This document shows positions 1 to 7,995 of a stretch of DNA of 64,000 nucleotides, one piece after another. The stretch comes from Aalborgiella sp963841045 (GTDB lineage: Bacteria > Pseudomonadota > Gammaproteobacteria > Burkholderiales > Burkholderiaceae_C), in the NCBI GenBank assembly GCA_963841045.1, contig CAWJBD010000001.1, positions 310,001-374,000 on the forward strand, read 5' to 3'. The position numbers were made by a program, and so were the translations under genes. Position 1 is the stretch's first letter, and each line of letters begins with the position of its first letter. The notes under the pieces were generated by a model that saw nothing but the letters and a program-made list of their open reading frames with translations, ran no database searches and was not told where the DNA came from.

Positions 1-1
1 C

Positions 2-178
2 AGTGGCGATCTTCTATCGCTCACTGCTTACGCTCTAAGAAATACCAAAGTTTTATCTGAAACGCCGATACTTCTTGAGTGGGACGACGTTCGCAAAGAA
101 TTGCAAAATAGAAATACACAGCTAATAAATTTGCGAAAATGCTATGCAACGGGTCGTGCAAGCACCGACCGATACTAA
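2..178 (+). CDS. C-terminal end of an unidentified protein (partial)
   Basis: An open frame runs in from the left edge and stops at TAA 176-178, giving 58 residues. The visible tail includes LLEWDDVRKELQNRN and ends RASTDRY. It is hydrophilic, with no membrane segment or metal-binding motif. I do not recognise the family. It is read as coding because it stays open from the edge with ordinary composition, and because the next gene converges on it from the other strand with only a repeat element between them. The start and most of the protein are outside the window. Confidence 0.45.
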   Translation, partial: SGDLLSLTAYALRNTKVLSETPILLEWDDVRKELQNRNTQLINLRKCYATGRASTDRY

Positions 179-212
179 GCATTACTTACTTAGTTTAGCC
201 AAAAAAGCATTT

Positions 213-279
213 ACTATAAATTTAATAGCAAACTAGGCAATGATTACGCCAGCTACAGGCCAATTTGATATATAAATTC
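213..279 (+). repeat. Dispersed ~65-bp hairpin element, copy 1
   Basis: This copy has the family layout: left arm ACTAT, right arm ATAGCA, then AACTAGGCAATGATTACGCC, a short CTACAGGCC block and an AT-rich tail ending ATATAAATT. It fills the space between the partial upstream gene and the GST gene. Its last bases overlap the stop codon of that converging gene. Confidence 0.8.
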
Positions 280-907
280 AAAGGCTGAACGATGGCCGCA
301 GCGCCATGGTTTCGCGCCAGCGTAGCAGGTGGGGGTGTTGGTCGGTGGGTTTGATTTTGACGATGCGGGCGAAATCGACGGCGACCACGGCGGTGATGTC
401 GGCTACGCTGAATTGGTTGGCAGCAATGTAGGTTTTGTTGGCCAAATGCTGGTTCAGCATGTCAAAGAAATGCTGGGTGCGCAACAAGCCGCGTTCGGCC
501 AGTGCGGGGATTTGCACGTAATCGTGGGGTCCTGGCAAGGCGCGGTTCACCATGCCGGGTGAGCTGTTGCGCAAAGCGTCGCCCACCGCCAAAAAGCCCT
601 CAAATTCGACGCGCCAGTGCCAGCTGGCTATCTCGGCCTTGTCGGCAGGCGTAATGCCCAATAAAGGCGGCTCTGGGTAGCGTGCTTCCAAATACGCGGC
701 AATGGCGGCGTTGTCGGTGAGCAGCAAGCCATCTTCGGTGTGCAGTGCAGGCACGGTGCAATGCGGATTGATGGCGCGAAAGGATTCGCTCATTTGCTCT
801 TTGTTGCGCAAATCGACTTGTACCGTTTCGTGGGCGATGCCTTTTTCAGCCAGCATGATGCGTGCACGGCGTGGGCTGGGGGCGGTGCTGCAGTCGTACA
901 AAATCAT
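278..907 (-). CDS. Glutathione S-transferase family protein
   Basis: This 209-residue protein has a thioredoxin-fold N-terminal domain (start MILYDCSTAPSPRRAR, with the cis-proline in TVPAL near residue 53 and the DNAAIAAYLE segment) and an all-helical C-terminal domain carrying the N-capping-type stretch FSVADITAV. That order is standard for cytosolic GSTs. Known members conjugate or reduce electrophiles with glutathione; the substrate here cannot be told. Its start overlaps the stop of the upstream YghU-like gene by 4 bases (ATGA), so the two are probably co-transcribed and translationally coupled. The stop codon lies at the edge of repeat copy 1. Confidence 0.85.
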   Translation of the reverse strand: MILYDCSTAPSPRRARIMLAEKGIAHETVQVDLRNKEQMSESFRAINPHCTVPALHTEDGLLLTDNAAIAAYLEARYPEPPLLGITPADKAEIASWHWRVEFEGFLAVGDALRNSSPGMVNRALPGPHDYVQIPALAERGLLRTQHFFDMLNQHLANKTYIAANQFSVADITAVVAVDFARIVKIKPTDQHPHLLRWRETMALRPSFSL

Positions 908-1764
908 GTCACTGCACCTTTGCCCACATTGTTTTGAAAGTCGCTGGCATCGTGTCGCTCGTGCAATTGGCTCTCTGGTTTACCCGTGACGCGGTTCACC
1001 ATGCGGCCGCGTTGCGCTGCAGGTCGCTGGGCAATTTCTTTGGTCCAACGTTGCACGTGGGTGTAGTCCTGCACTTGCAAAAATTCACCGGCATCGTACT
1101 GAATGCCCATTGCCAAATTACCATACCAAGGCCACACCGCAATGTCAGCAATGGTGTACTCATCACCCGCCAGGTAACGGTTGTTGGCCAAGCGTTTGTC
1201 CAGCACGTCCATTTGGCGCTTGACTTCCATCGCAAAGCGGTTGATGGGGTATTCTTGTTTGGTGGGCGCATAGGCGTAAAAATGGCCAAAGCCACCACCC
1301 AAATACGGCGCACTGCCCATTTGCCAAAACAACCACGACAGGCATTCGGCTTTGGCTATCGGGTCGCTGGGCATGAAGGCATTGAACTTGTTGGCCAAGT
1401 GCAAAAGAATGGCGCCCGATTCGAAGACGCGAAATGGCACGGGGCCACTTCGGTCCATCAGCGCCGGAATTTTGGAATTGGGGTTGACCGCCACAAAGCC
1501 ACTGCCAAACTGCTCACCCTCGTTGATGCGAATCAACCACGCATCGTATTCCGCACCCGTGTGCCCTGCCGCAAGCAACTCTTCCAACATCACTGTCACT
1601 TTCACGCCATTGGGTGTCGCCAGTGAATAGAGTTGAAACGGGTGCTTACCCACCGGCAAATCTTTCTCATGCGTTGCACCTGAAATAGGCCGATTGATAT
1701 TGGCAAACTTGCCACCGCTGGCTTTGTCCCAAGTCCACACGCTGGGGGGAATGTACTCACTCAT
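904..1764 (-). CDS. yghU: YghU-type glutathione-dependent disulfide-bond oxidoreductase
   Basis: The 286-residue product matches the YghU/Ure2-like subgroup of GSTs in length and in landmarks: N-terminal extension MSEYIPPSVWTWDK, thioredoxin-fold segment YSLATPNGVKV, cis-proline in SKIPAL, then FESGAILLHLA, and the helical-domain stretch EYTIADIAVWPWYG. Known relatives bind two glutathione molecules and reduce disulfides in the cytoplasm. It is the first gene of a two-gene minus-strand unit with the GST at 278-907. Repeat copy 2 lies just upstream of its start. Exact substrate is unknown. Confidence 0.85.
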   Translation of the reverse strand: MSEYIPPSVWTWDKASGGKFANINRPISGATHEKDLPVGKHPFQLYSLATPNGVKVTVMLEELLAAGHTGAEYDAWLIRINEGEQFGSGFVAVNPNSKIPALMDRSGPVPFRVFESGAILLHLANKFNAFMPSDPIAKAECLSWLFWQMGSAPYLGGGFGHFYAYAPTKQEYPINRFAMEVKRQMDVLDKRLANNRYLAGDEYTIADIAVWPWYGNLAMGIQYDAGEFLQVQDYTHVQRWTKEIAQRPAAQRGRMVNRVTGKPESQLHERHDASDFQNNVGKGAVT

Positions 1765-1817
1765 GTCAAATTACCTTTCAATCGCTTTAAAAAAATATTT
1801 CTCTACAATGCACAAAT

Positions 1818-1883
1818 GCTATATTATTAATAGCATACTAGGCAATCAATACGCCGGATACAGGCCATCTTCTTATATAAAAT
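1818..1883 (+). repeat. Dispersed ~65-bp hairpin element, copy 2
   Basis: The copy starts with GCTATATTATTAATAGC (a hairpin), continues ATACTAGGCAATCAATACGCC, then GGATACAGGCC, and ends in the tail TCTTATATAAAAT. It occupies nearly all of the space between the start of the YghU-like gene and the stop of the SRPBCC gene. Read forward, it would encode the family peptide pattern INSxLGNQYAGY, as the in-gene copies do, but no gene uses it here. Confidence 0.85.
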
Positions 1884-1900
1884 ATCAAAATACAGGCAAA

Positions 1901-2320
1901 CTAGCGCAGCACTTCAGTCTGCAAACGCAGCAAGTTTTCATCGTTCGCAGGCACCACAATGTGTTCAATCTGCCGCGCCACCTCATCACTTTCAAACGTT
2001 TGCGCCCATGTGACCAATGTACCCGTGCTGGATGGCGCTAATTCAATCGTCAAGCGAAACACAGGTTGCATCGGGTGTTCCACCACCACTTTTTGATTCG
2101 GAATTATTTCGCCAAACACATTGTCATTTGGGTAGTTTGCACCGTCCGGTCCATGCATCACCAGCGACCACTGGCCACCTGTTTTGAAATCAAATTCGCT
2201 GAACGAATTGGTAAAACCATTTGGCCCCCACCAGCGTGCCAAACGCTCAGGCGTATTGATGGCGGCAAATACTTGCGCAGGCGTGGCGGGTATGTCGCGT
2301 GAGTGGTTGAAAGTGGTCAT
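1901..2320 (-). CDS. SRPBCC / AHSA1-like domain protein
   Basis: This 139-residue single-domain protein begins MTTFNHSRDIPATPAQVF and contains RLARWWGPNGFTN and FDFKTGGQWSLVM. Those are hallmarks of the activator-of-Hsp90-homologue (AHSA1) branch of the START/Bet v1 fold, a hydrophobic-ligand-binding cup. No enzymatic role can be assigned. Its start overlaps the stop of the upstream hydrolase (4-base overlap), and a DUF1801 gene precedes that. AHSA1-like and DUF1801 proteins are often found together in small operons of unknown purpose. Confidence 0.85.
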   Translation of the reverse strand: MTTFNHSRDIPATPAQVFAAINTPERLARWWGPNGFTNSFSEFDFKTGGQWSLVMHGPDGANYPNDNVFGEIIPNQKVVVEHPMQPVFRLTIELAPSSTGTLVTWAQTFESDEVARQIEHIVVPANDENLLRLQTEVLR

Positions 2321-3091
2321 GACTTGCTTGAAAGGAATTGACGGATGAGTGTGGCTATCTTATCTGGCTGTGTGAGTGTGGGCACATGGCCTGCCCCAGC
2401 AAGCATGACAAATTGTGCATTTGGCAACGCAGCTGCCAACGCACGGCCATGTTCAATTGGCACAATTTTGTCCAATTCACCATGAATAACCAATACAGGC
2501 TGTTGCACGCGTTGGATATCGCCCGAGACATCGGTTTCAGAACCAATGATCCGCAGTGCAATGGCCGCTTCAGGCACTGCTCTGCTCAGAATTTTTCGAC
2601 CCCACGATTTAATGTGTTCAGCATCAATTTCAGAAATGCACAGCTGTACAAATCGCTCAATGGTAGCCGGGTAATTTGCACGCAAACCTTGCAAAAATGG
2701 ATCGTCTTGTGTTGTCAGACCTCTGCTATACATGCCATCTACAATCACCAAATGCGACACCCTGTCCGCACGTCGCGCAGCTACTGCAAGGGCAGTCTGT
2801 GCACCGGCAGATTGCTGCAACCAACACGCACTGTCGAATGTTATTCGCATCCAGTACAGCTACCGCATCATTGATTAGATTGTCGAATGTGATCGTCGCT
2901 GTATCGGCGATGGTCAAACCAGATCCGCGATGGTCATAGCTCACAGTTGTAAATGAATCGCTCAGCATGGCAAGCGGCTCTTGCCACAGCTCCGAGCTGC
3001 CAATCCACCCACCAATAGCCAAGATTGTGGTGCCTTGCATTGAACCACTTCGGGTAACAAACAATTTGGCGCCATTGGTGTCTAGAAACAT
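2317..3091 (-). CDS. Alpha/beta hydrolase, interrupted by a frame break
   Basis: Two overlapping frames together make one alpha/beta hydrolase of about 255 residues. The first (from 3091) carries AIGGWIGSSELW and SYDHRGSGLT, typical of the strand 3-4 region. The second carries the nucleophile elbow QSAGAQTALAVA, the acid region VIHGELDKIVP and the catalytic-His stretch GAGHVPTLTQP. The switch falls near 2815-2830, right at the nucleophile elbow, and can be explained by one extra base. The substrate is unknown. It sits in a minus-strand run with the DUF1801 and SRPBCC genes. It could be a true pseudogene, but a sequencing indel is more likely given similar breaks elsewhere. Confidence 0.75.
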
Positions 3092-3116
3092 GGTATTCCT
3101 CCTAAAGCAAGTAGCG

Positions 3117-3507
3117 TTACTTTAATCGTTCTAACTTGCCCTTGCGCTTCACGATGTTTTTGTAGTCCCATCTGAATGTCCCGCGCCTTGGTCAACCAGC
3201 GCGCCAAATCCAAAACATTCACCTGCTGAACATCGGTGTAGCGCGCCTCTGCCGCTTTGAAACTGCCCTCTGCCTTCAAACCCGCCTCGTCAAAAGTCTG
3301 CCCACTCCAAAACAACAAACGCACCCCACCCTTTAATTTGCTGTAGCCCACCACCGGATTCCCATCCAAAAACCAAACCGGATGCGCATGCCAAATTTTG
3401 TTTTCCGCTTCAGGCAGATGTTTGCAAATCTCTTGCGCCAACAGATCACAAATCGGTTTGTCTGTTGCGGTTTGGGCGGCGTTGTAGGTGGTGATTTCTG
3501 GGTTCAT
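3117..3507 (-). CDS. DUF1801 (YdhG-like) protein with C-terminal frame break
   Basis: The protein starts MNPEITTYNAAQ and contains the DUF1801 landmarks IWHAHPVWFLDGNPVVGY and RLLFWSGQTFDE. The uninterrupted frame runs on to an atypical end, whereas one frame over it reads WDYKNIVKRKGKLERLK and stops at 3117-3119. That is the usual basic tail of this family. A single-base break near 3170-3172 therefore restores a protein of about 130 residues. The function of the family is unknown. It heads the run with the alpha/beta hydrolase and the AHSA1-like protein. Confidence 0.7.
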
Positions 3508-3522
3508 CGTATCTTCCAGTTC

Positions 3523-4645
3523 TTAGCCACGCGGCTCCTGCTGTGTGGCGCAGTGAATGCCACCACCACCTGCGGCCACACCGTCGATGTTGAGTTGTTC
3601 GATGGCTCTGCCAGGAAACAAACCTTGAAGCGTAGCTTTGGCTGCGGCATCAGCAGCGGCATCACCAAACTGCGGCATGATGACGGCGCCATTGCAGACG
3701 TAAAAATTCACATACCCCGCCGAAAAGTCTTTGCCATCATACGTTTTGCGCACATGACTGGGTGCTGCCAGTGTGGAAATTTGCAGCTTGCGGCCTTTGG
3801 CATCGGTGCTGTTTTTCAAAATAGCCAGATGTTGTCGCGTCAGGGCGTAGTCGGATGAAGCAGGGTCGTTGTCCATGGCAGCCACCACCACACCAGGATG
3901 CGCAAATCGTGCATAAAAATCTGTATGCCCATCGGTGATATCGACACCCACAACGCCAGGCAACCAAATCACTTTGTCTATGCCCAAGAGGCGCTTCAGT
4001 TCGGCTTCGCAACTGGCTTTACTCAAGCCTGGGTTTCGGTTCGGGTTGAGTACACAACTTTCGGTGATGATGGCGGTGCTTTGACCGTCCACTTCGATGC
4101 CGCCACCTTCCAGCACCAAATTGGTTTTCACCAAATCAACATTGGCAGCGCTGATGACGCGGTTGGCTACATTGGCATCTGCTGCATGGTTTTGTTTACT
4201 GCCCCAACCATTGAAATTGAATTTGATGCCCGCTTTCACGTTTTGTTGGTTCAACACAAACACAGGGCCCGTATCGCGCAACCAAAAATCATCCAAGTTG
4301 GCTTCAACCAATGTGACGCCTTTGCCCATCAAACCTTTGGCGATGTCCATCTCGTTGGCTCTGACCAGCATTGACACGGGTTCGTATTTCGCGATGGTGT
4401 TGGCAATCAAAGCCAAATTTCTGCGCACAACGGGCAACAAGGGTTTTGCCCCAAATGTCTTCGCTGGCACCAAAGCCCATCCAGGTGCGGCTGTGTGGTT
4501 CGCTTTCATCTGGCATGCGCAGCACATCATTCGCATGGATGGGCACGGCACTGTGCGCATCACCACCCGCCAGCAAGCCTGCTGCGCCCAAGCCGCTTGT
4601 GCCAATGCCACTTGCAAGAATCGAAAACTTTCGTCTGGTGATCAT
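3523..4645 (-). CDS. Exported agmatine deiminase / peptidyl-arginine deiminase family enzyme (frame break)
   Basis: The true start is at 4645, where MITRRKFSILASG gives a twin-arginine motif followed by a Gly/Ala-rich hydrophobic stretch ending near HSA, a Tat signal peptide. The mature part begins with EPHSRTWMGFG and continues in another frame with LRDTGPVFVLN, LEGGGIEVDG, DGHTDFYARF and GGGGIHCATQQEPRG. These hold the catalytic Asp, His and Cys of guanidine-group deiminases. A missing G in the G-run (plus-strand C-run 4449-4452) explains the break. The family hydrolyses agmatine or arginine guanidino groups. An exported form may act on external agmatine or peptides, but that is inference. 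Confidence 0.8.
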
Positions 4646-4683
4646 GAAAATTTCAAATTAACTGAACGAATGATTGAATAAAG

Positions 4684-5274
4684 TTACCCCGCAAATTCCC
4701 ACTGCTTCTTCGCTGCCAGCACCGCATCAGGATACGCGGCTTTGCCTCGGCTGCCGTTGTAGCGGCCCAGGGCTAGGAAGAGGTTGCCGTTTTCGCGGTC
4801 TAAATAGTGGCGCAGAATGACACAGCCAAAGCGGATATTGGTTTGCATGTTGAAGAGGTGACTGGTTGAATGTTTGTCAGTGTCTTCAGCCAATACGCGC
4901 AGCCAAAACGGCATGATTTGCATGTAGCCGCGTGCGCCCACCCAGCTGATGGCGTATTTTTTGAAGCCGCTTTCGACTTGAATCAAACCCAGCACCAAAG
5001 CCGTGTCCAGCCCAGCACGTTTGCTTTCGTACCAAACGGTTTGCAAAAATTCTTTGCGCGTTTGAAAGTCGCGTTTTTTAGGTTTCAAACGCTCACTCAT
5101 TTCACCCAACCAACGCAGGTACTGGATATACGATGGCGTGTCTTTGAACTCGGGAATCGGTGGGTCGGAGCTGTGCACGGCATTGCGCATGGCGATGCGC
5201 ACCGCATCAGCCAGCGGCTCTTCAATTTGTCCACCAGCTTGTGATTGCTCTGAAATTAATAGCAATGTAGGCAA
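4684..5274 (-). CDS. Lytic murein transglycosylase (SLT domain), start uncertain
   Basis: The SLT fold is shown by LIQVESGFKKYAIS (catalytic Glu), then GARGYMQIMPFW and the C-terminal ALGRYNGSRGKAAYP. It cleaves peptidoglycan glycan strands in the periplasm. The frame stays open upstream of the TTG at 5274 to about 5355 and encodes RRKWLKSACLLPTLLLIS, a plausible signal peptide, but no ATG is in that frame. An ATG at 5341 would need a one-base shift. Most of the signal-peptide coding lies in repeat copy 3, read antisense. It follows proS on the same strand. Confidence 0.8.
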   Translation of the reverse strand: MPTLLLISEQSQAGGQIEEPLADAVRIAMRNAVHSSDPPIPEFKDTPSYIQYLRWLGEMSERLKPKKRDFQTRKEFLQTVWYESKRAGLDTALVLGLIQVESGFKKYAISWVGARGYMQIMPFWLRVLAEDTDKHSTSHLFNMQTNIRFGCVILRHYLDRENGNLFLALGRYNGSRGKAAYPDAVLAAKKQWEFAG

Positions 5275-5313
5275 TAAACACGCCGACTTCAGCCATTTTC
5301 TTCGACTATTATC
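5251..5313 (+). repeat. Dispersed ~65-bp hairpin element, copy 3
   Basis: The right arm and core are clear: TTAATAGCA, then ATGTAGGCAATAAACACGCC and GACTTCAGCC with an AT-rich tail. The left arm is decayed. This copy is opposite in strand to the transglycosylase gene and overlaps the part that encodes its signal peptide. Confidence 0.75.
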
Positions 5314-5371
5314 GGCTGCGTCTTGATGTTTCAGGATCCATACATCACTGCATCAATATCAGAGCACTTGC

Positions 5372-7114
5372 TCAGGCAGCCAACTTTGCCATCACGTGTT
5401 GGTAGACATCGCTACTGGCCACTTTGCTGGCTTCTGCATCTCTGCGGTGCTGGTACTCAACCACGCCTTCTTTCAAACCTTTGTCACCAATGGTGACGCG
5501 GTGTGGCACGCCTATCAACTCCCATTCAGCAAACATGATGCCGGGTCGTTCACCACGGTCGTCCAAGATCACATCAACACCTGCGGCCAATAATTCAGCG
5601 TACAACTTTTCGCCAGCGGCCTTCACATCCGGGCTACGGTCTGGGCCCACCATGCAAATGACCACCGTGAAAGGTGCAATGGCGTCTGGCCAGATGATGC
5701 CTTTGGCATCGTGGTTTTGTTCAATGGCAGCGGCTGGCAAGCGTGTGATGCCAATGCCGTAGCAACCCATTTCCATGAATTGCGGTTTACCGTTGTGGTC
5801 TAAAAACGTGGCGTTCATGGCTTTGCTGTATTTGGTGCCCAAATAAAACACATGGCCAATTTCAATGCCGCGCTCGATTGCTAACACGCCTTTGCCATCG
5901 GGTGCGGCATCGCCAGCCACCACGTTGCGGATATCGGCCACCACTTCTGGTGCAGGTAAATCACGACCCCAGTTCACGCCAGTGATGTGATGGTCAATTT
6001 CGTTGGCACCACAGACCCAATCGGTCATGACCGCCACTTCGCGGTCCACCACCAACTTCACTGGAAGTTTGATATCAATCGGGCCCAAATAACCCGGTTC
6101 GCAACCAAAATGCGCCACAATTTCGGGCACTGTGGCGAAGCGGAAATCGGCCAAGCCAGCGACTTTGCCGACCTTGACTTCGTTCATGTCGTGGTCGCCA
6201 CGCAAGAGCAAGAGCCACACTTGGGTTTTGACGACATTGCCTTTGTCGTCTTTGGTGTCGGTAGCTAGCACCAAAGATTTCACCGTTTGTTGCAGCGGCA
6301 AACCCAACAACACGGCCACGTCAGCACAAGTGGATTTGCCCGGTGTGGGCGTTTTGGTCATCGTTTGCGTACCGACTTTGCCTGTTGCCACAGGCGCTGC
6401 CGCTTCGGCTTTTTCCATGTTGGCGGCGTAGTCGCTGCCAGTGCTGTAGACGATGGCGTCTTCACCCGTGGCGGCAATGACTTGGAATTCTTCACTCAAA
6501 TCGCCACCGATTGCGCCGCTGTCGGCTGCCACTGCGCGGTAGGTCAAGCCAAAGCGGTCAAAAATTTTGCGGTAGGCAGCCGCCATCACTTGGTAGCTGG
6601 CTTTGGCGCTGTCCACATCGCGGTCAAAGCTGTACGCGTCTTTCATGATGAACTCGCGCCCACGCATCAAACCAAAACGGGGGCGGCGTTCGTCGCGGAA
6701 TTTGGTTTGGATTTGGTAAAAGTTTTTGGGCAATTGTTTGTAGCTTTTGATTTCTTGCCGCGCCAAATCGGTCACCACTTCTTCGCTGGTAGGCTGGACG
6801 ATGAAGTCACGGTCGTGCCGGTCTTTGATGCGCAAGAGTTCGTCGCCCATTTTGTCGAAACGTCCTGTCTCTTGCCACAACTCAGCGGGTTGAATCACTG
6901 GCATGGTGACTTCAATGGCGCCAGCGCGGTTCATCTCCTCGCGCACGATGGCTTCAACTTTGCGGATCACGCGCAAACCCATGGGCATGTAGGTGTAAAT
7001 ACCGGCGCCCAGTTTTTTAATCATGCCAGCACGCATCATCAATTGGTGGCTGGCAATTTCGGCGTCGGCCGGGGCTTCTTTGAAGGTGGAAATAAAAAAT
7101 TGTGAGGCTTTCAT
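5372..7114 (-). CDS. proS: Prolyl-tRNA synthetase
   Basis: The full-length 580-residue class II enzyme charges tRNA-Pro in the cytoplasm. It begins MKASQFFISTFKE and has motif 1 around MRAGMIKKLGAGIYTYMPMG, motif 2 RDERRPRFGLMRGREF and motif 3 near MEMGCYGIGITR. A long insertion between motifs 2 and 3 is the bacterial-type editing domain that removes mischarged alanine. The C-terminal anticodon-binding domain follows. It is divergent from rppH and upstream of the lytic transglycosylase, an order I know from Burkholderiales. No break is seen. Confidence 0.97.
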   Translation of the reverse strand: MKASQFFISTFKEAPADAEIASHQLMMRAGMIKKLGAGIYTYMPMGLRVIRKVEAIVREEMNRAGAIEVTMPVIQPAELWQETGRFDKMGDELLRIKDRHDRDFIVQPTSEEVVTDLARQEIKSYKQLPKNFYQIQTKFRDERRPRFGLMRGREFIMKDAYSFDRDVDSAKASYQVMAAAYRKIFDRFGLTYRAVAADSGAIGGDLSEEFQVIAATGEDAIVYSTGSDYAANMEKAEAAAPVATGKVGTQTMTKTPTPGKSTCADVAVLLGLPLQQTVKSLVLATDTKDDKGNVVKTQVWLLLLRGDHDMNEVKVGKVAGLADFRFATVPEIVAHFGCEPGYLGPIDIKLPVKLVVDREVAVMTDWVCGANEIDHHITGVNWGRDLPAPEVVADIRNVVAGDAAPDGKGVLAIERGIEIGHVFYLGTKYSKAMNATFLDHNGKPQFMEMGCYGIGITRLPAAAIEQNHDAKGIIWPDAIAPFTVVICMVGPDRSPDVKAAGEKLYAELLAAGVDVILDDRGERPGIMFAEWELIGVPHRVTIGDKGLKEGVVEYQHRRDAEASKVASSDVYQHVMAKLAA

Positions 7115-7189
7115 GGCGGGTGATTCAGCTAGTAAAGGTACATAAAAAGATGCATAATCAGACGCAAGTTAAAAATTTAGGGTTTGATT

Positions 7190-7978
7190 ATGCTTGACCG
7201 CGAAGGCTTTAGGCCAAATGTCGGCATCATTTTGCTCAATCAGAAAAATCAGGTTTTTTGGGGTAAACGCATACGCACCCACTCGTGGCAGTTTCCGCAG
7301 GGTGGCATTGACCGGGGGGAAACCCCGGAACAAGCCATGTTCCGCGAGTTGCATGAAGAAGTGGGACTCTTGCCAGAGCATGTGCGCATCATTGCCCGAA
7401 CCCGCGACTGGTTGCGCTATGAGGTGCCAGACCGATTCATACGACGCGATTCGCGTGGTTTTTACAAAGGCCAAAAACAAATTTGGTTTTTATTGCAACT
7501 GGTGGCATTTGACAACCAAGTCAACCTGCGCGCCACCAATCACCCCGAGTTTGACGCTTGGCGCTGGAACCAATTTTGGGTGCCTTTGGACGTGGTTGTC
7601 GAATTCAAACGCAATGTTTATGAGATGGCTTTGACCGAGTTGTCGCGCTTTTTGCCGCGCACCAACTACCGCACACACGACAGAGATGAACATCGTGGTG
7701 ACCAACAAGGACACTTTCGCAGTGAGTTCAGGGCTGAATTCAGAACTGAGCCCCGTTCGCGCTACTTACGCGGTGCCATACACCATGAGCACCAAGACAG
7801 TCAATCTGACAATGGTTTTGACACGCAGCGCAACAGCATGGAGCTGCCACCCGATGCGTGTTACGAGCCCGATCCGCAAGTCTCATATGAGGCAAAGCAA
7901 GACAAGTTCTGTAGTGATAACCCAGAATCTGATTTGCCAGAACCTGCCCCGCTCGATCCCACTCGGCAAGGGCATTAA
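7190..7978 (+). CDS. rppH: RNA pyrophosphohydrolase
   Basis: The N-terminal Nudix domain starts MLDREGFRPNVGII and has the Nudix box within GGIDRGETPEQAMFREL plus HEEVGL, whose glutamates bind the metals. RppH removes pyrophosphate from 5'-triphosphate mRNA and so triggers RNase E decay. The product is 262 residues, longer than the E. coli enzyme. The extra C-terminal tail (from about residue 160) is rich in Asp, Glu, His and Arg and looks disordered. I chose the ATG at 7190 because it opens the conserved sequence. It is divergent from proS with a short shared promoter region. Confidence 0.93.
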   Translation: MLDREGFRPNVGIILLNQKNQVFWGKRIRTHSWQFPQGGIDRGETPEQAMFRELHEEVGLLPEHVRIIARTRDWLRYEVPDRFIRRDSRGFYKGQKQIWFLLQLVAFDNQVNLRATNHPEFDAWRWNQFWVPLDVVVEFKRNVYEMALTELSRFLPRTNYRTHDRDEHRGDQQGHFRSEFRAEFRTEPRSRYLRGAIHHEHQDSQSDNGFDTQRNSMELPPDACYEPDPQVSYEAKQDKFCSDNPESDLPEPAPLDPTRQGH

Positions 7979-7995
7979 TCAGTGCCGTTAATACC

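Noticed and set aside
862..1626. A 254-codon open frame opposite the YghU-like gene
   Set aside because: Same reason: antisense shadow of a well-supported gene, no recognisable domain or ribosome-binding site.
6287..7105. A 272-codon open frame opposite proS
   Set aside because: It is fully antisense to a certain gene, its translation has biased His/Phe-rich composition and no family features. It is a shadow of the proS codon pattern.
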